The notes beneath the pieces were generated by a model, which ran no database searches, had not been told where the DNA came from, and saw only the letters and a list, made by a program, of their open reading frames with translations. Both the position numbers and the translations under genes were made by a program. A stretch of DNA of 64,000 nt from Hahella sp. HN01 (GTDB lineage: Bacteria > Pseudomonadota > Gammaproteobacteria > Pseudomonadales > Oleiphilaceae). Positions within the stretch are counted from its first letter, which is position 1; each line of letters opens with the position of its first letter. The stretch lies in NCBI RefSeq assembly GCF_018986435.1, contig NZ_JAHMIN010000003.1, positions 188,595 to 252,594 of the forward strand, in the 5' to 3' direction. Positions 44,072 to 55,085 of the stretch are shown here, piece after piece.

Positions 44072-44330
44072 TATTAGCCTGCCCCCTGGTTTATGGATTC
44101 AGTATAGGTAATGGCCGGGTATTTGGCGAAGCACCAAGCGTTGCGGCGCAACCCCTGCGAAGCAGATAAGAGAATAACTAAAAACACGGAGGCTTATCGA
44201 CGTGGAAAATGCCGGAGAGCAGGAAGGCGCGTTGAAAAATAGTATGGGAACAGGGGCGCGGCAGGATAAACGAAGGGCCTGCCGGATAGTCCAGGCAGGC
44301 CCTTTTATTGCGTCGACGTTTGAGTCCGGG
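44072..44330. other. Intergenic region between the EAL gene and metF
   Basis: 259 bases. It holds the metF-side hairpin (44274-44303) and presumably the promoter of the GGDEF-EAL gene. A plus-strand frame reaching into metF (44202-44492) is most likely chance. Confidence 0.45.
44274..44306. terminator. Strong hairpin after metF
   Basis: AGGGCCTGCC (44274-44283) pairs perfectly with GGCAGGCCCT (44294-44303) over a 10-base loop, 27 bases past the metF stop. The T run (TTTTATT) is on the plus strand; on the minus strand the tract is only TTCGTTT. It probably terminates in both directions. Confidence 0.75.
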
Positions 44331-45194
44331 TCAGAAAGAAATCTTGTCGCCCAGATTCAGATTGTCCCAGACCGCCAGACTTGGCTCGGCCTGATTCAAT
44401 GTGTAGAAGTGGATGCCGGGAGCGCCTGCGGCGAGCAGACGTTCGCACAGACGCGTGACCACTTCCTCGCCGAACTTGCGAATGCTGGCTGAGTCGTCGC
44501 CATAGGCTTCCAACTGTTTGCGCACCCAACGCGGAATTTCCGCGCCGCACATATCGCTGAAACGCGCCAGATTGCTGTAGTTGGTGATCGGCATGATGCC
44601 GGGCACGATAGGCAGGTTCAGGCCTGCTTTTTCGCACCGCTCCACGAAATAGAAATAGGAGTCGGCGTTGAAGAAATACTGAGTGATGGCGCTGGTGGCG
44701 CCGGCTTCGACCTTACGGCGGAAGTTGTTCAGGTCCGCTTCGGCGCTTTGCGCCTGGGGGTGAAACTCAGGATAAGCCGCTACTTCGATGGAGAAGTGAT
44801 CGCCGGTGCGCTCGCGAATATAGCTGACCAGCTCGTTGGCGTAGCGCAGTTCGCCGGGCGCGCCCATGCCGGAAGGCAGGTCGCCACGCAGCGCAACGAT
44901 GCGTTGAATGCCGTTGGAGCGGTACAGGTCCAGCAATTCGCCGATGGATTCCTTGGTGGCGCCGATACAAGATAAGTGGGGCGCGGTGGAAATGCCCTGT
45001 CTGTGCAGCGTCAGCACGGTGTCGATAGTGCGCTCGCGGGTGGAGCCGCCTGCGCCGTAGGTCACGGAAAAGAAATCCGGCTTGCGCTTGGCCAGCTTGT
45101 CTCGCACAGCCTGCAGTTTTTCCATTCCCTCAGGGGTTTTGGGAGGGAAGAATTCAAAACTGAAACGCCGTTTAAACTGAGTTTGGGATTCCAT
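44331..45194 (-). CDS. metF: 5,10-methylenetetrahydrofolate reductase
   Basis: 287 aa FAD-dependent TIM-barrel enzyme that reduces 5,10-methylene-THF to 5-methyl-THF for methionine synthesis. Motifs: FSFEFFPPKTPEGMEKL near the N-terminus with the catalytic Glu region, VTYGAGGSTRERT, RIVALRGDLPSG, and AAYPEFHPQ. The length is the bacterial norm (about 290). It follows ahcY by 76 bases on the same strand, the common ahcY-metF pairing that links homocysteine formation to its remethylation. Cytoplasmic. Confidence 0.95.
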   Translation of the reverse strand: MESQTQFKRRFSFEFFPPKTPEGMEKLQAVRDKLAKRKPDFFSVTYGAGGSTRERTIDTVLTLHRQGISTAPHLSCIGATKESIGELLDLYRSNGIQRIVALRGDLPSGMGAPGELRYANELVSYIRERTGDHFSIEVAAYPEFHPQAQSAEADLNNFRRKVEAGATSAITQYFFNADSYFYFVERCEKAGLNLPIVPGIMPITNYSNLARFSDMCGAEIPRWVRKQLEAYGDDSASIRKFGEEVVTRLCERLLAAGAPGIHFYTLNQAEPSLAVWDNLNLGDKISF

Positions 45195-45270
45195 TAGCGT
45201 ATTGCCTCCGGTTTAGGGAATCTCTCTGGACAACCGGCGGCGCGGCGAACCGCGCCAGACCGGCGGTCGA

Positions 45271-46662
45271 TCAGTACTTGTAGTCCGCTGGTTTGTACGG
45301 ACCTTCCACTTCCACGCCGATGTATTCGGCTTGCGGTTGCGTCAGCTTGGTGATGACGCCGCCGAAGCCTTGCACCATGTAGCGCGCGACTTCTTCGTCC
45401 AATTGCTTGGGCAGAACGCGTACGTACAGGTTCTTGGGCTTCTCATCCGCAGGCAACTCTGCGAACTTGCGTTCGAACAGGTACATCTGCGCCAGCACCT
45501 GGTTGGCGAAAGAGCCGTCCATGATGCGGGAAGGGTGGCCCGTGGCGTTGCCCAGGTTTACCAGACGACCTTCGGAAAGCAGCAACAGGTGATCGTTTTG
45601 ATCTTTGTTGCGGTGCACGATATGCACCTGTGGCTTCACTTCTTCCCATTCCCAGTTGTCGCGCATGAAACGGGTGTCGATTTCGTTGTCGAAGTGACCG
45701 ATGTTGCACACGACCGCGCCGGATTTCAGCGCTTGCAGCATATACTTGTCGCACACATTGACGTTGCCGGTGGTGGTGACCAGCAGGTCGGTGTGGCCCA
45801 GCAGGTCACGGTTAACGCCTTCTGCGCTGCCGGTGTTGACGCCATCGATGTAGGGAGACACGACTTCATAGCCGTCCATGCAGGCCTGCATGGCGCAGAT
45901 CGGGTCGACTTCGCTGATCTTGACGATCATGCCTTCCTGACGCAGGGACGCTGCGGAGCCTTTACCCACATCGCCGTAGCCGATGACCAGGGCTTTTTTG
46001 CCCGCCAGCAGGTGGTCGGTGGCGCGCTTGATCGCGTCGTTCAATGAGTGACGGCAACCGTATTTGTTGTCGTTCTTGCTCTTGGTGACGGAGTCGTTGA
46101 CGTTGACCGCAGGCACTTTCAGCTCGCCTTTCTTCATCATGTCGAGCAGACGGTGAACGCCAGTAGTGGTCTCTTCGGAAATGCCGTGGATGTGATCCAA
46201 CATTTGCGGGAATTCGTTGTGCAGAATTTCAGTCAGGTCGCCGCCGTCATCCAACACCATGTTGGCGTTCCAGGGCTGACCGTCTTTGGTGATGGTCTGC
46301 TTGATGCACCAGACGTACTCTTCTTCGGTTTCTCCTTTCCAGGCGAATACGGGAATGCCCGCCGCTGCGATCGCCGCCGCTGCGTGATCCTGAGTGGAGA
46401 AAATGTTACAGGAGGACCAGCGCACCTCTGCGCCCAACGCCACCAGGGTTTCGATCAAAACCGCAGTCTGGATGGTCATGTGAATGCATCCCAGGATGCG
46501 GGCGCCGGCCAGGGGCTGTTGCGCGCGGTATTTTTCACGCAGCGTCATCAGCGCAGGCATTTCGCCTTCGGCGATGTTGATTTCTTTACGTCCCCATGCC
46601 GCCAGGCTGATGTCCTTGACCTTGTAGTCGCTGAAGTTATCTACAGATTGTAACTGAGCCAT
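45271..46662 (-). CDS. ahcY: S-adenosylhomocysteine hydrolase
   Basis: 463 aa NAD-dependent enzyme that splits S-adenosylhomocysteine into adenosine and homocysteine, clearing the product inhibitor of methyltransferases. Visible: [45 protein letters not shown], the NAD motif [17 protein letters not shown], and the C-terminal YKPADYKY that contacts NAD of the partner subunit. The bacterial long form has an insert near the middle. It lies between the metK terminator and metF. The leader of about 70 bases shows no S-adenosylhomocysteine riboswitch consensus, so control is probably through the SahR-type regulator or by read-through. Confidence 0.96.
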   Translation of the reverse strand: MAQLQSVDNFSDYKVKDISLAAWGRKEINIAEGEMPALMTLREKYRAQQPLAGARILGCIHMTIQTAVLIETLVALGAEVRWSSCNIFSTQDHAAAAIAAAGIPVFAWKGETEEEYVWCIKQTITKDGQPWNANMVLDDGGDLTEILHNEFPQMLDHIHGISEETTTGVHRLLDMMKKGELKVPAVNVNDSVTKSKNDNKYGCRHSLNDAIKRATDHLLAGKKALVIGYGDVGKGSAASLRQEGMIVKISEVDPICAMQACMDGYEVVSPYIDGVNTGSAEGVNRDLLGHTDLLVTTTGNVNVCDKYMLQALKSGAVVCNIGHFDNEIDTRFMRDNWEWEEVKPQVHIVHRNKDQNDHLLLLSEGRLVNLGNATGHPSRIMDGSFANQVLAQMYLFERKFAELPADEKPKNLYVRVLPKQLDEEVARYMVQGFGGVITKLTQPQAEYIGVEVEGPYKPADYKY

Positions 46663-46733
46663 GTTTGGTGTCCTATTGCTGATCCTAATGAGGGGGGCGG
46701 GGCGAGCCCGCCGGAAGTCTCGGTCTGTTGCAA

Positions 46734-46757
46734 AAAGAGCCTCAGGGGAGGCTCTTT
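46734..46757 (-). terminator. Terminator between metK and ahcY
   Basis: AAAGAGCCTC (46734-46743), loop AGGG, GAGGCTCTTT (46748-46757), followed on the minus strand by TTTTTG (including the last stem bases). A strong rho-independent terminator 10 bases after the metK stop, so metK and ahcY are separate or attenuated transcription units. Confidence 0.88.
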
Positions 46758-46767
46758 GCTATGGGAA

Positions 46768-47928
46768 TCAGATACCGGCTGCGGCGCGCAGTGCGTCGGC
46801 TTTGTCGGTTCTTTCCCAGCTGAAGCTGTCGCCAGTGCGGCCGAAGTGTCCGTAAGACGCAGTCGGACGATAGATCGGACGTTTCAGGTCCAGCATGTCG
46901 ATCAGGCCGCGTGGACGCAGATCGAAGTGCTCGCGCACCAAAGTGGCGATTTTGTCGTCGCTGATCTTGCCAGTGCCGAACGTGTTCACGGAAATAGAGG
47001 TGGGCTCCGATACGCCGATTGCGTAGGACACCTGAATTTCACACTTGGCCGCCAGACCGGAAGCGACGATGTTTTTGGCTACGTAGCGGCCTGCGTAGGC
47101 TGCGGAGCGGTCAACCTTGGACGGATCTTTACCGGAGAACGCGCCGCCGCCGTGACGAGCCATGCCGCCGTAGGTGTCGACGATGATCTTACGACCGGTC
47201 AGACCGCAGTCGCCCACAGGGCCGCCGATGATGAACTGGCCGGTTGGGTTGATGTGGTATTGGGTGTCGCTGTGCAGCCATTCTTCCGGCAACACGTGCT
47301 TGATGATCTCTTCCATCACCGCTTCGCGAATGTCGGACTGCTTCACGCCAGGGGTATGCTGAGTGGACAGCACCACCGCTTCTACCGCTACCGGCTTGCC
47401 GTTTTCGTAACGCAGAGTCACCTGGCTCTTGGCGTCTGGACGCAGCCAGGGCAGGATGCTGTTTTTGCGCAGGTAAGCCTGTCTTTCCACCAGACGGTGG
47501 GAGTAATAAATCGGAGCGGGCATCAGCACGTCAGTTTCATTGGTCGCGTAACCGAACATCAACCCTTGGTCCCCGGCGCCCAAATCTTTTTCGCTGGCTT
47601 CGTCCACGCCCATGGCGATGTCGCCAGACTGCTTGCCGATGGCGTTCAGTACTGCGCAGGACGCGCCGTCAAAGCCAACGTCTGAGCTGTTGTAACCGAT
47701 ATCCAGAATGACGCCGCGGACGATGTCTTCCAGGTCCACGTAAGTGTTGGTGCGCACTTCGCCGGCGATAACCGCCATGCCCGTCTTCACTAAAGTTTCA
47801 ACCGCCACTCGCGCGTTCGGATCATCTTTAATGATGGCGTCAAGGATAGCGTCAGAAATCTGATCCGCCATCTTGTCTGGATGGCCCTCAGATACTGACT
47901 CGGAAGTAAAAATGGAATATTCGCTCAT
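46768..47928 (-). CDS. metK: S-adenosylmethionine synthetase
   Basis: 386 aa, the standard MetK length. It forms SAM from methionine and ATP. Motifs: [20 protein letters not shown] at the N-terminus, the hexapeptide GAGDQG in [16 protein letters not shown], and [19 protein letters not shown]. Cytoplasmic, active as a tetramer. It begins 17 bases after the SahR-type regulator gene on the same strand, so the two are one operon, and it ends at a strong terminator. Essential housekeeping gene. Confidence 0.97.
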   Translation of the reverse strand: MSEYSIFTSESVSEGHPDKMADQISDAILDAIIKDDPNARVAVETLVKTGMAVIAGEVRTNTYVDLEDIVRGVILDIGYNSSDVGFDGASCAVLNAIGKQSGDIAMGVDEASEKDLGAGDQGLMFGYATNETDVLMPAPIYYSHRLVERQAYLRKNSILPWLRPDAKSQVTLRYENGKPVAVEAVVLSTQHTPGVKQSDIREAVMEEIIKHVLPEEWLHSDTQYHINPTGQFIIGGPVGDCGLTGRKIIVDTYGGMARHGGGAFSGKDPSKVDRSAAYAGRYVAKNIVASGLAAKCEIQVSYAIGVSEPTSISVNTFGTGKISDDKIATLVREHFDLRPRGLIDMLDLKRPIYRPTASYGHFGRTGDSFSWERTDKADALRAAAGI

Positions 47929-47945
47929 CGCATGCGTCCTTATGG

Positions 47946-49058
47946 TTAAAGATTACAATGACTGGGGTGGGTTGATGTTGCGGAACCTTCGGACTGACAT
48001 GCGGTTGCGTCGGTCAGCGTTCGGCTCCCGTTTTTGGGCAATAAAAATTGGCGCACCTGGATCTGAAACCCATTGCGCACGCCTATATAAATGCTTTCGC
48101 CTTCCGCCAGGCCCGACTGCGCTCCCCAGCGGGAGATTTCAGTGCTGTCGAAGCCCAGCCACAAATCGCCGCAGGACTCTCTGGCCCAGGACTGATCGTG
48201 GCGGCTCAAGTCGCTCAAAATCAACATGCCGCCGGGGCGCAACAAGGCCGCGCAATCGCGAATCATGTCCGCCGGCGACGCCACATGGTGCAACACCATG
48301 TTCATCACAATCACATCAACGCTGACGCCCTGTTCGAGGGCGCCTCGCGTATCTCCTACGATAAAGCGCACGTTCGACAACTGTCTGGCGTCCGCAAAAT
48401 CGCGTGCTTTTTGCAACATTTCCTCGGAGTTATCCAAGGCGATGACGGAATCCGCCATCGTCGACAGATCTTCCAGAAAGGCGCCTTCGCCGGGGCCGAT
48501 TTCCAGAAGCGTGCTGACCTTCTCGCCGGCCAACTGTTGTTGCAACATATCCCGCACAGGCGTGGCGTATAACGGATATTCCGCAATCAACTCCTGGTGC
48601 GCCTGGAAATGCTCGGCGTACCGGGAGAAAAACGCCTGACTTTGCTGCGCGCGTTGCTCTCCTACATTGCCAATACGGTCGCGGGTGTCCGTGGTCAACG
48701 GCATCAGGTCCAGATTGCTGTACAACTGCAGCCGCGCCAGCTCGGCGCTGTCGTCGCCGGCCAGAATAGGACGTCGGTAGAAAATACTGTTGCCCTCCCG
48801 CTGGGCTTCCACCATCCTGGCCTTGGCCAACACTTTCAGGTGATGGCTCATGGCGGATTGCTTGACGTCGAATATCGAACACAATTCCAGCACCCCGTAG
48901 GCGTTCCGTTCCAGGACACGCAATATCTCCAGACGCAACGCATCGCCGCAGGCCTTATAAACGCCAGCCAGTTCTGCGTAGTCCGCAGCGGCTTCAGTAT
49001 CCGCGCCGTCGCTGTGTGGGAGCATGGAATCATTCATAGGCCGAAAGTTTAGCAACAT
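47946..49058 (-). CDS. sahR: ArsR-type regulator fused to a SAM-dependent methyltransferase domain (SahR type)
   Basis: About 370 aa. The N-terminal ArsR winged HTH (about 25-105: [46 protein letters not shown], here quoted in part) is fused to a class-I methyltransferase fold with motif [17 protein letters not shown] near residue 185 and [11 protein letters not shown] further on. Known SahR proteins of proteobacteria respond to S-adenosylhomocysteine and control metK, ahcY and metF. This one heads the metK operon and has a 28-base palindrome 18 bases before its start. The start is uncertain (ATG 49058 or 49037; TTG 49061 also in frame), none with a good ribosome site. Symbol by analogy. Confidence 0.82.
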   Translation of the reverse strand: MLLNFRPMNDSMLPHSDGADTEAAADYAELAGVYKACGDALRLEILRVLERNAYGVLELCSIFDVKQSAMSHHLKVLAKARMVEAQREGNSIFYRRPILAGDDSAELARLQLYSNLDLMPLTTDTRDRIGNVGEQRAQQSQAFFSRYAEHFQAHQELIAEYPLYATPVRDMLQQQLAGEKVSTLLEIGPGEGAFLEDLSTMADSVIALDNSEEMLQKARDFADARQLSNVRFIVGDTRGALEQGVSVDVIVMNMVLHHVASPADMIRDCAALLRPGGMLILSDLSRHDQSWARESCGDLWLGFDSTEISRWGAQSGLAEGESIYIGVRNGFQIQVRQFLLPKNGSRTLTDATACQSEGSATSTHPSHCNL

Positions 49059-49075
49059 CAAAAAATGCGCACAAG

Positions 49076-49103
49076 AACTATATCAAAAAATTTTGATATA
49101 GTT
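49076..49103. promoter_or_regulatory. Perfect palindromic operator, probably SahR site
   Basis: AACTATATCAAAA (49076-49088), AA, TTTTGATATAGTT (49091-49103): 13-base arms pair without mismatch. The core ATATCAA...TTGATAT resembles published ArsR-family and SahR sites as I recall them. It lies at -18 to -45 from the regulator ATG, overlapping the likely promoter, which indicates autoregulation of the sahR-metK operon. Confidence 0.75.
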
Positions 49104-49151
49104 TCTCTGGCGCAAAAAATGGGCTGTTTTTTGCAGTGAATGACAGTAGGA

Positions 49152-49172
49152 CAAGGCGGCGTCACCGCCTTG
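49152..49172. repeat. 8-bp hairpin in the sahR-tkt gap
   Basis: CAAGGCGG-CGTCA-CCGCCTTG, perfect stem, no T run. It lies in the 261-base divergent region between sahR and tkt. Possible RNA structure in the tkt leader or upstream of its promoter. Confidence 0.5.
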
Positions 49173-49319
49173 GAGACGGGCTTGAGGGGTGAACGGGCGG
49201 TAAACATGGGGATTGGGGCGATGAAATTTGCTCATACCTCTTTAATGTATGAAAATACGCTCTCGTTTTTGACCCCCCTAATCACAAACCAAAACTCGAT
49301 CTGAGAGGGAGTGAGCTGA

Positions 49320-51329
49320 ATGCCATCTCGTAAAGAACTCGCCAACGCGATTCGCGCGTTGAGTATGGATGCTGTGCAAAAAGCCAAGTCAGGACATCCC
49401 GGAGCCCCGATGGGTATGGCGGACATTGCGGAAGTGCTGTGGCGCGATTATCTGAACCACAACCCGACCGATCCCTCCTGGATTAACCGCGACCGCTTTG
49501 TTCTGTCCAACGGTCACGGCTCTATGTTGTTGTACTCCCTTCTGCACCTGTCCGGATACGATCTGGGCATCGAAGACCTGAAAAACTTCCGTCAGCTGCA
49601 CTCCAGAACGCCAGGTCACCCTGAATACGGCTACGCCCCTGGCGTAGAAACCACCACGGGTCCTCTGGGTCAGGGCATCGCCAACGCCGTGGGTATGGCT
49701 CTGGCGGAAAAAGCGCTGGCGGGCCAGTTCAATCGCGACGGCCATGACGTTATTGACCACTACACATATGTATTCCTGGGCGACGGCTGTCTGATGGAAG
49801 GCATCTCCCACGAAGTGTGTTCTTTGGCGGGCACCCTGGGGTTGGGCAAACTGATCTGTTTCTACGATGACAACGGCATCTCCATTGATGGCGAAGTGGA
49901 AGGCTGGTTCACCGACAATACGCCCAAGCGTTTCGAAGCTTACGGCTGGCAAGTAATTCCAGGGGTGGACGGACACAACTCCGACGCCATCAAGCAAGCG
50001 ATTGAGCAAGCGCGCGGCAATACCTCGCAGCCGACGCTGATCTGCTGCAAAACCATCATTGGTTACGGCGCTCCCAACAAGCAAGGTAAAGAAGAGTGTC
50101 ACGGCGCGCCTCTGGGCGATGATGAAATCGCTGGCGCGCGTCAGGCGCTGGGCTGGACCCACGAGCCTTTCGTGGTTCCCGAAGATATTTACGCCGCCTG
50201 GAGCGCGAAAGAAAAAGGCGCAGCGCTGCAACAAGCCTGGTCCGAGAAATTCGCTGCATACCAGCAAGCGCATCCTGAATTGGCGGGAGAACTGCTGCGT
50301 CGTAGCGCCGGCAAACTGCCGGAAGACTTCGCCGCCAAAGCGGACGCTTATATCGCCGAGTGTCAGGCCAAAGGCGAAACCATCGCCAGCCGTAAAGCCT
50401 CTCAGAACAGCATCAACGCATACGCTCCGCTGCTGCCGGAACTGTTGGGCGGCTCCGCTGACCTGGCGGGCTCCAACCTGACTATCTGGAAAGGCAGCAA
50501 AGGCGTTAGCAAAGACGACGCTGACGGCAACTACATTTATTACGGCGTACGTGAATTCGGCATGTCCGCCATCATGAACGGCGTGGCGTTGCACGGCGGC
50601 TTCATTCCTTACGGCGCCACCTTCCTGGTGTTTATGGAATACGCGCGCAATGCGGTGCGTATGGCTGCGCTGATGAAGCAGCGCTCCATCCTGGTTTACA
50701 CCCACGACTCCATCGGTCTGGGCGAAGACGGTCCGACTCACCAGCCGATCGAGCAGCTGGCCAACCTGCGCACCACGCCAAACATGAGCACATGGCGTCC
50801 TTGTGACGCGGTTGAATCCGCTGTCGCCTGGAAGAGCGCGATCACCCGTGAAGATGGCCCAAGCGCGTTGATTTTCTCGCGTCAGAATTTGCCGCATCAG
50901 CCCCGTGACGCTGAGCAGGTAGCGAATATCGAGAAAGGCGGCTACATCCTGAAGGATTGCGCAGGCCAGCCTGACCTGATTCTGATCGCGACCGGTTCTG
51001 AAGTCGGCCTCGCTGTCGCCTCTGCTGAAGCGTTGACTGCGCAGGGCCACAAAGTGCGCGTTGTGTCTATGCCGGCCACTGACGTTTTCGACAAGCAGGA
51101 CTTCCATTACCGCCAGCAAGTGCTGCCGTTGGAAGTAAGCGCTCGCATCGCAATCGAAGCGGCGCACCAGGACTTCTGGTACAAGTACGTTGGCCTGGAC
51201 GGACGCATCGTGGGCATGAGCACTTTCGGCGAGTCCGCGCCTGCGAACCTGCTGTTCGAAGAGTTCGGCTTCACCGTGGATAACGTGGTGGCCCAGGCGC
51301 AAGATCTGTTAGACTCGCTGGATGCATAA
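49320..51329 (+). CDS. tkt: Transketolase
   Basis: 669 aa thiamine-diphosphate enzyme of the pentose phosphate pathway, which transfers two-carbon units between ketoses and aldoses. Motifs: [38 protein letters not shown], the ThDP/Mg motif [13 protein letters not shown], and [15 protein letters not shown] and [18 protein letters not shown] in the last third. The start ATG 49320 is preceded by GAGGGAGTG. First gene of a tkt-epd-pgk-fba cluster that matches the order known in Pseudomonas; epd starts 33 bases after its stop. Confidence 0.97.
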   Translation: MPSRKELANAIRALSMDAVQKAKSGHPGAPMGMADIAEVLWRDYLNHNPTDPSWINRDRFVLSNGHGSMLLYSLLHLSGYDLGIEDLKNFRQLHSRTPGHPEYGYAPGVETTTGPLGQGIANAVGMALAEKALAGQFNRDGHDVIDHYTYVFLGDGCLMEGISHEVCSLAGTLGLGKLICFYDDNGISIDGEVEGWFTDNTPKRFEAYGWQVIPGVDGHNSDAIKQAIEQARGNTSQPTLICCKTIIGYGAPNKQGKEECHGAPLGDDEIAGARQALGWTHEPFVVPEDIYAAWSAKEKGAALQQAWSEKFAAYQQAHPELAGELLRRSAGKLPEDFAAKADAYIAECQAKGETIASRKASQNSINAYAPLLPELLGGSADLAGSNLTIWKGSKGVSKDDADGNYIYYGVREFGMSAIMNGVALHGGFIPYGATFLVFMEYARNAVRMAALMKQRSILVYTHDSIGLGEDGPTHQPIEQLANLRTTPNMSTWRPCDAVESAVAWKSAITREDGPSALIFSRQNLPHQPRDAEQVANIEKGGYILKDCAGQPDLILIATGSEVGLAVASAEALTAQGHKVRVVSMPATDVFDKQDFHYRQQVLPLEVSARIAIEAAHQDFWYKYVGLDGRIVGMSTFGESAPANLLFEEFGFTVDNVVAQAQDLLDSLDA

Positions 51330-51362
51330 ATCCACTTACTAACAGAAGAACGCCTTAGCGGT

Positions 51363-52376
51363 ATGACCCATCGTATTGCCATTAATGGGTATGGCCGGAT
51401 CGGGCAAAGCGTGTTGCGCGCGTTGTACGAATCCGGCTATCGCCAATCCATGGAAATTGTCGCCGTCAATGAACTGGCGGACGCGGAAACCATCGCTTAC
51501 CTGACGCGTTATGACACCACCCACGGTCGTTTCCGTGGGGAGGTGTCTTTACGGGACGGGCAACTGATGGTCAATGGCGACAGAATCCGCATCCTGCGTG
51601 AAGAAGATCCGGCCAGGGCTCCCTGGGCGGATATCGGAGTGGACCTGGTGCTGGAATGCACCGGGGCCTTTTCTGACCGCATGACCGCAGAAAAACATCT
51701 GCGCAGCGGCTCCAGCCGCGTGCTGTTTTCTCAACCGGCCGAAGCCGACGTGGATTACACCGTGGTATACGGCATCAATCACGACGGACTGCGGCAAAGT
51801 CATCGCATCGTTTCCAACGCCTCCTGCACCACCAATTGCATCGTCCCCATCATCAAAGTGCTGGACGATAATCTTGGCGTGGAGCGTGGGGTGATCACCA
51901 CTATCCATTCCGCCATGAACGACCAGCCGGTCATCGACGCCTACCACCATCATGACCTGCGCCGCACGCGCAGCGCGATGGCGTCCATCATTCCGGTGAA
52001 CACGGGGTTGGCGAAAGGCATCGAAAGACTGTTGCCGTCCATGGTCGGTAAATTTGAAGCGAACGCGGTGCGGGTGCCGATTATCAACGTATCCATGATG
52101 GACCTCACGGTGTGCGTATCCCGTGAGACGGATATGGAGGAAGTTAACGGCTTGCTCAAGGCCGCCTCACAGAACGCTTACACTGGAATCCTTGGCTTTT
52201 CCGAAGAGCCGCTGGCTTCCTGTGATTTCAACCACGATCCTCGCAGTGGGGTGGTGGACGCCAATCAAACCAAAGTCAGCGGCGGACGACTGATAAAAAT
52301 AATGGCCTGGTTCGATAACGAATGGGGCTTCGCCAATCGCATGCTGGATACGTCCGCGCATTGGCTGAGTCTATAG
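51363..52376 (+). CDS. epd: D-erythrose-4-phosphate dehydrogenase (GAPDH family)
   Basis: 337 aa of the GapA/Epd fold: [16 protein letters not shown]ossmann start, catalytic Cys in [13 protein letters not shown], and [12 protein letters not shown] at the end. The shape of the active-site region, the position after tkt and the pairing with pgk favour Epd, which makes erythronate 4-phosphate for pyridoxal phosphate synthesis. Glyceraldehyde-3-phosphate activity is not excluded. It is followed by a hairpin (52383-52414) before pgk. Confidence 0.9.
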   Translation: MTHRIAINGYGRIGQSVLRALYESGYRQSMEIVAVNELADAETIAYLTRYDTTHGRFRGEVSLRDGQLMVNGDRIRILREEDPARAPWADIGVDLVLECTGAFSDRMTAEKHLRSGSSRVLFSQPAEADVDYTVVYGINHDGLRQSHRIVSNASCTTNCIVPIIKVLDDNLGVERGVITTIHSAMNDQPVIDAYHHHDLRRTRSAMASIIPVNTGLAKGIERLLPSMVGKFEANAVRVPIINVSMMDLTVCVSRETDMEEVNGLLKAASQNAYTGILGFSEEPLASCDFNHDPRSGVVDANQTKVSGGRLIKIMAWFDNEWGFANRMLDTSAHWLSL

Positions 52377-52382
52377 CGCCAG

Positions 52383-52414
52383 ATCCCGGCCGCCGCGGCG
52401 CTCGCCGGGATTTT
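52383..52414 (+). terminator. Attenuating hairpin between epd and pgk
   Basis: ATCCCGGC (52383-52390) pairs with GCCGGGAT (52404-52411), then TTTT. It has terminator form but lies inside the cluster, so it may only lower read-through to pgk. Confidence 0.55.
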
Positions 52415-52479
52415 CCTGCCGACGCCATAGGGAAGGGTTTTAAACGATAACAACTGTTTTGTTGAAATGAGGAACTGTT

Positions 52480-53646
52480 ATGTCTGTGATTAAAATGACG
52501 GATCTGGATTTGCGCGGCAAGCGAGTGTTGATCCGTGAAGACCTGAACGTGCCGGTCAAAAACGGCAAAGTGACGTCCGACGCGCGTATCCAGGCGGCGC
52601 TTCCCACTATCAAACTGGCGATGGAGCAGGGCGCCAAAGTGATGGTGATGTCTCATCTGGGGCGTCCGGAAGAAGGACAGTTCTCCGAAGAAAACTCCAT
52701 GCAGCCCGTGGGCGCTCATCTTTCCAGCCTGTTAGGACGCGAAACGCCAGTCTTGCGTGATTATCTGGACGGCGATTTCGAGGTGGAAGAGGGCGGTCTG
52801 GTTCTGTTTGAGAACGTGCGCTTCAACGTCGGCGAAGGCAAGGATAACGAAGAGCTGTCCAAGAAGTACGCGGCGTTGTGCGATATTTTTGTCATGGACG
52901 CCTTCGGCACCGCGCACCGTGCGCAGGCTTCCACCCATGGCGTCGCCCAATTCGCGCCAGTCGCCAGCGCCGGGCCTTTGCTGGCGGCGGAGCTGGAAGC
53001 GCTGGGTCAGGCTTTGGATAAACCACAAAGACCCATGGTCGCTATCGTGGCGGGCTCCAAAGTATCGACTAAGCTGGACGTGTTGAACTCTTTGTCGGAA
53101 GTCTGCGATCAATTGATCGTTGGCGGCGGCATCGCCAACACCTTCCTGGCGGCGGCCGATCACAAAGTCGGCAAATCTCTGTGCGAAATGGATCTGCTGG
53201 ATACCGCTCGCAGCATTGCGGCCAAGGTGCAAATTCCGTTGCCGACCGACGTTGTCACGGCGAAAGCGTTCAGCGAGAGCGCCGAAGCATCCGTTAAGCC
53301 GATTGCCGAGGTGGCGGACGATGATATGATTCTGGATATCGGACCTCAGTCTGCGGCCGCCTTGGCGGAGCTGCTTAAGTCAGCTAAGACGATTCTGTGG
53401 AATGGTCCGGTCGGCGTGTTTGAATTCGACCAGTTTGGCGAAGGCACCAAAACCCTGGCCAAAGCCATTGCTGAATCGGATGCGTTTTCCATCGCCGGCG
53501 GCGGGGACACCCTGGCGGCGATCGATAAATATGGCGTATCTGATAAGATTTCGTACATTTCCACCGGCGGCGGCGCGTTCCTCGAATTTGTGGAAGGTAA
53601 GACCCTGCCGGCTGTGGCCATGCTGCAAAAGCGGGCCGCCGAGTAA
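52480..53646 (+). CDS. pgk: Phosphoglycerate kinase
   Basis: 388 aa, two-domain kinase of lower glycolysis. Motifs: [15 protein letters not shown] and [18 protein letters not shown] for 3-phosphoglycerate, [27 protein letters not shown] and the nucleotide loop [11 protein letters not shown] ... [13 protein letters not shown] 52480 has TGAGGA ahead. It sits between epd and fba with about 100-base gaps on each side, each holding a hairpin. Confidence 0.97.
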   Translation: MSVIKMTDLDLRGKRVLIREDLNVPVKNGKVTSDARIQAALPTIKLAMEQGAKVMVMSHLGRPEEGQFSEENSMQPVGAHLSSLLGRETPVLRDYLDGDFEVEEGGLVLFENVRFNVGEGKDNEELSKKYAALCDIFVMDAFGTAHRAQASTHGVAQFAPVASAGPLLAAELEALGQALDKPQRPMVAIVAGSKVSTKLDVLNSLSEVCDQLIVGGGIANTFLAAADHKVGKSLCEMDLLDTARSIAAKVQIPLPTDVVTAKAFSESAEASVKPIAEVADDDMILDIGPQSAAALAELLKSAKTILWNGPVGVFEFDQFGEGTKTLAKAIAESDAFSIAGGGDTLAAIDKYGVSDKISYISTGGGAFLEFVEGKTLPAVAMLQKRAAE

Positions 53647-53687
53647 GTTTTGGGGACAGACTGTAGTCAGATTGTCGGCTCAGAAAA

Positions 53688-53712
53688 CGCGACGGGCCAA
53701 GTATCCGTCGCG
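53688..53712 (+). terminator. Hairpin between pgk and fba
   Basis: CGCGACGG (53688-53695) pairs with CCGTCGCG (53705-53712) over a nine-base loop. No T run. Likely mRNA stabiliser or partial terminator. Confidence 0.45.
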
Positions 53713-53766
53713 ATGGTCGATGCGAGAGATTAATTAACTAAAAATTGAACACTAAGGGGAAGAGAA

Positions 53767-54831
53767 ATGGCACTGATTACCATGCGCCAGCTTCTGGACC
53801 ATGCGGCTGAACACGGTTACGGCGTTCCTGCATTTAACGTCAATAACCTGGAGCAGATGCGGGCCATTATGGAAGCTGCGGACCAAACCGACAGCCCTGT
53901 GATCGTGCAGGCGTCTGCGGGCGCCCGCAAATACGCCGGGGCTCCGTTCCTGCGTCACTTGATTCTGGCGGCGATTGAGGAGTTTCCTCATATTCCGGTA
54001 GTGATGCACCAGGATCACGGCACTTCGCCGGCAGTATGCCAGCGTTCCATTCAGCTGGGCTTTTCCTCCGTCATGATGGACGGCTCCCTCGGGGAAGACG
54101 GCAAGACCCCGACTACCTATGAATACAACGTCGACGTCACTCGTCGCACTGTGGAAATGGCCCATGCTTGCGGCGTTTCCGTGGAAGGCGAGTTGGGCTG
54201 TCTGGGCTCTTTGGAGACCGGCACGGCGGGCGAAGAAGACGGCATTGGCGCTGAGGGCGTTCTCAGCCACGATCAGATGCTGACTGATCCTGATGAAGCG
54301 GCTGACTTCGTCAAGAAGACCCAGGTGGACGCGCTGGCTATTGCTATCGGCACCAGCCACGGCGCCTACAAATTCAGCCGTCCGCCTACAGGCGACATTC
54401 TGGCGATTGATCGCATCAAAGCGATTCACGAACGTATTCCCACCACGCACTTGGTTATGCACGGCTCATCCTCCGTTCCTCAGGACTGGTTGGCGATCAT
54501 CAACGAGTTCGGCGGTGAGATTGCGGAAACCTATGGCGTGCCGGTTGAAGAAATTCAGGAAGGCATCAAGTACGGCGTGCGTAAAGTGAACATCGACACC
54601 GATTTGCGACTGGCCAGCACCGGCGCGATCCGTCGTTTCATGGGGCAGAACAAGTCTGAATTCGATCCTCGCAAATACCTGGCTGTAGCCACCAAGGCTA
54701 TGAAGGAAATCTGCGTGGCGCGTTATGAAGCGTTCAATGCCGCCGGTCAGGCCAGCAAGATCAAGACGATGTCGCTGGAAGCCATGTTCCAGCGCTACTC
54801 TCGTGGCGAACTTGATCAGAAGATCAATTGA
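53767..54831 (+). CDS. fba: Fructose-bisphosphate aldolase, class II
   Basis: 354 aa zinc-dependent aldolase of the Calvin-cycle/Pseudomonas subtype. Zinc and phosphate motifs: [11 protein letters not shown] (His ligands), [39 protein letters not shown] and [11 protein letters not shown]. It splits fructose 1,6-bisphosphate to triose phosphates and also works in gluconeogenesis. AGGGGAAGAG lies before the ATG. Last gene of the tkt-epd-pgk-fba cluster, ending at a strong terminator. Confidence 0.96.
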   Translation: MALITMRQLLDHAAEHGYGVPAFNVNNLEQMRAIMEAADQTDSPVIVQASAGARKYAGAPFLRHLILAAIEEFPHIPVVMHQDHGTSPAVCQRSIQLGFSSVMMDGSLGEDGKTPTTYEYNVDVTRRTVEMAHACGVSVEGELGCLGSLETGTAGEEDGIGAEGVLSHDQMLTDPDEAADFVKKTQVDALAIAIGTSHGAYKFSRPPTGDILAIDRIKAIHERIPTTHLVMHGSSSVPQDWLAIINEFGGEIAETYGVPVEEIQEGIKYGVRKVNIDTDLRLASTGAIRRFMGQNKSEFDPRKYLAVATKAMKEICVARYEAFNAAGQASKIKTMSLEAMFQRYSRGELDQKIN

Positions 54832-54857
54832 TCCGCTGACCGCTTAAGACCTTAAGG

Positions 54858-54905
54858 AAGGGAATGACCCGCCGCAGATAATGCGACGGGTGTTCCCTTT
54901 TTTAT
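54858..54905 (+). terminator. Terminator of the tkt-epd-pgk-fba cluster
   Basis: A long stem (GGGAA...ACCCG-CGC pairing with GCG-CGGGT...TTCCC, with small internal mismatches) between 54860 and 54897, followed by six T residues and ATT. It is 26 bases after the fba stop. Confidence 0.88.
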
Positions 54906-55085
54906 TGTTAATCTTGGCGCAAGTCGGATCATGCTAAATTAGCCCCGACCGCGAGCCCGTGATTGGTCTATGCTGAACAGACGTCGGTGTGATATCCGGC
55001 GCGAAGATAGCGGCGGCAATGAGTGCTTCGCCAAAAGGAATCTGGGGCGGGCCGGCCCGACCTGAAATTAAGGTTTGATTTTTTC

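Noticed and set aside
44202..44492. 96-codon plus-strand frame running into metF
   Set aside because: It overlaps the metF terminator and coding region in antisense and has no supporting motif.
46663..46733. Possible S-adenosylhomocysteine riboswitch in the ahcY leader
   Set aside because: The leader has a CGAG/CTCG hairpin but none of the conserved GAGGAGCG-type core I associate with that riboswitch, and it is too short after the metK terminator.
49389..51302. Very long minus-strand open frame opposite tkt
   Set aside because: It lies wholly inside tkt and its translation looks like a codon-bias shadow, while tkt matches transketolase throughout.
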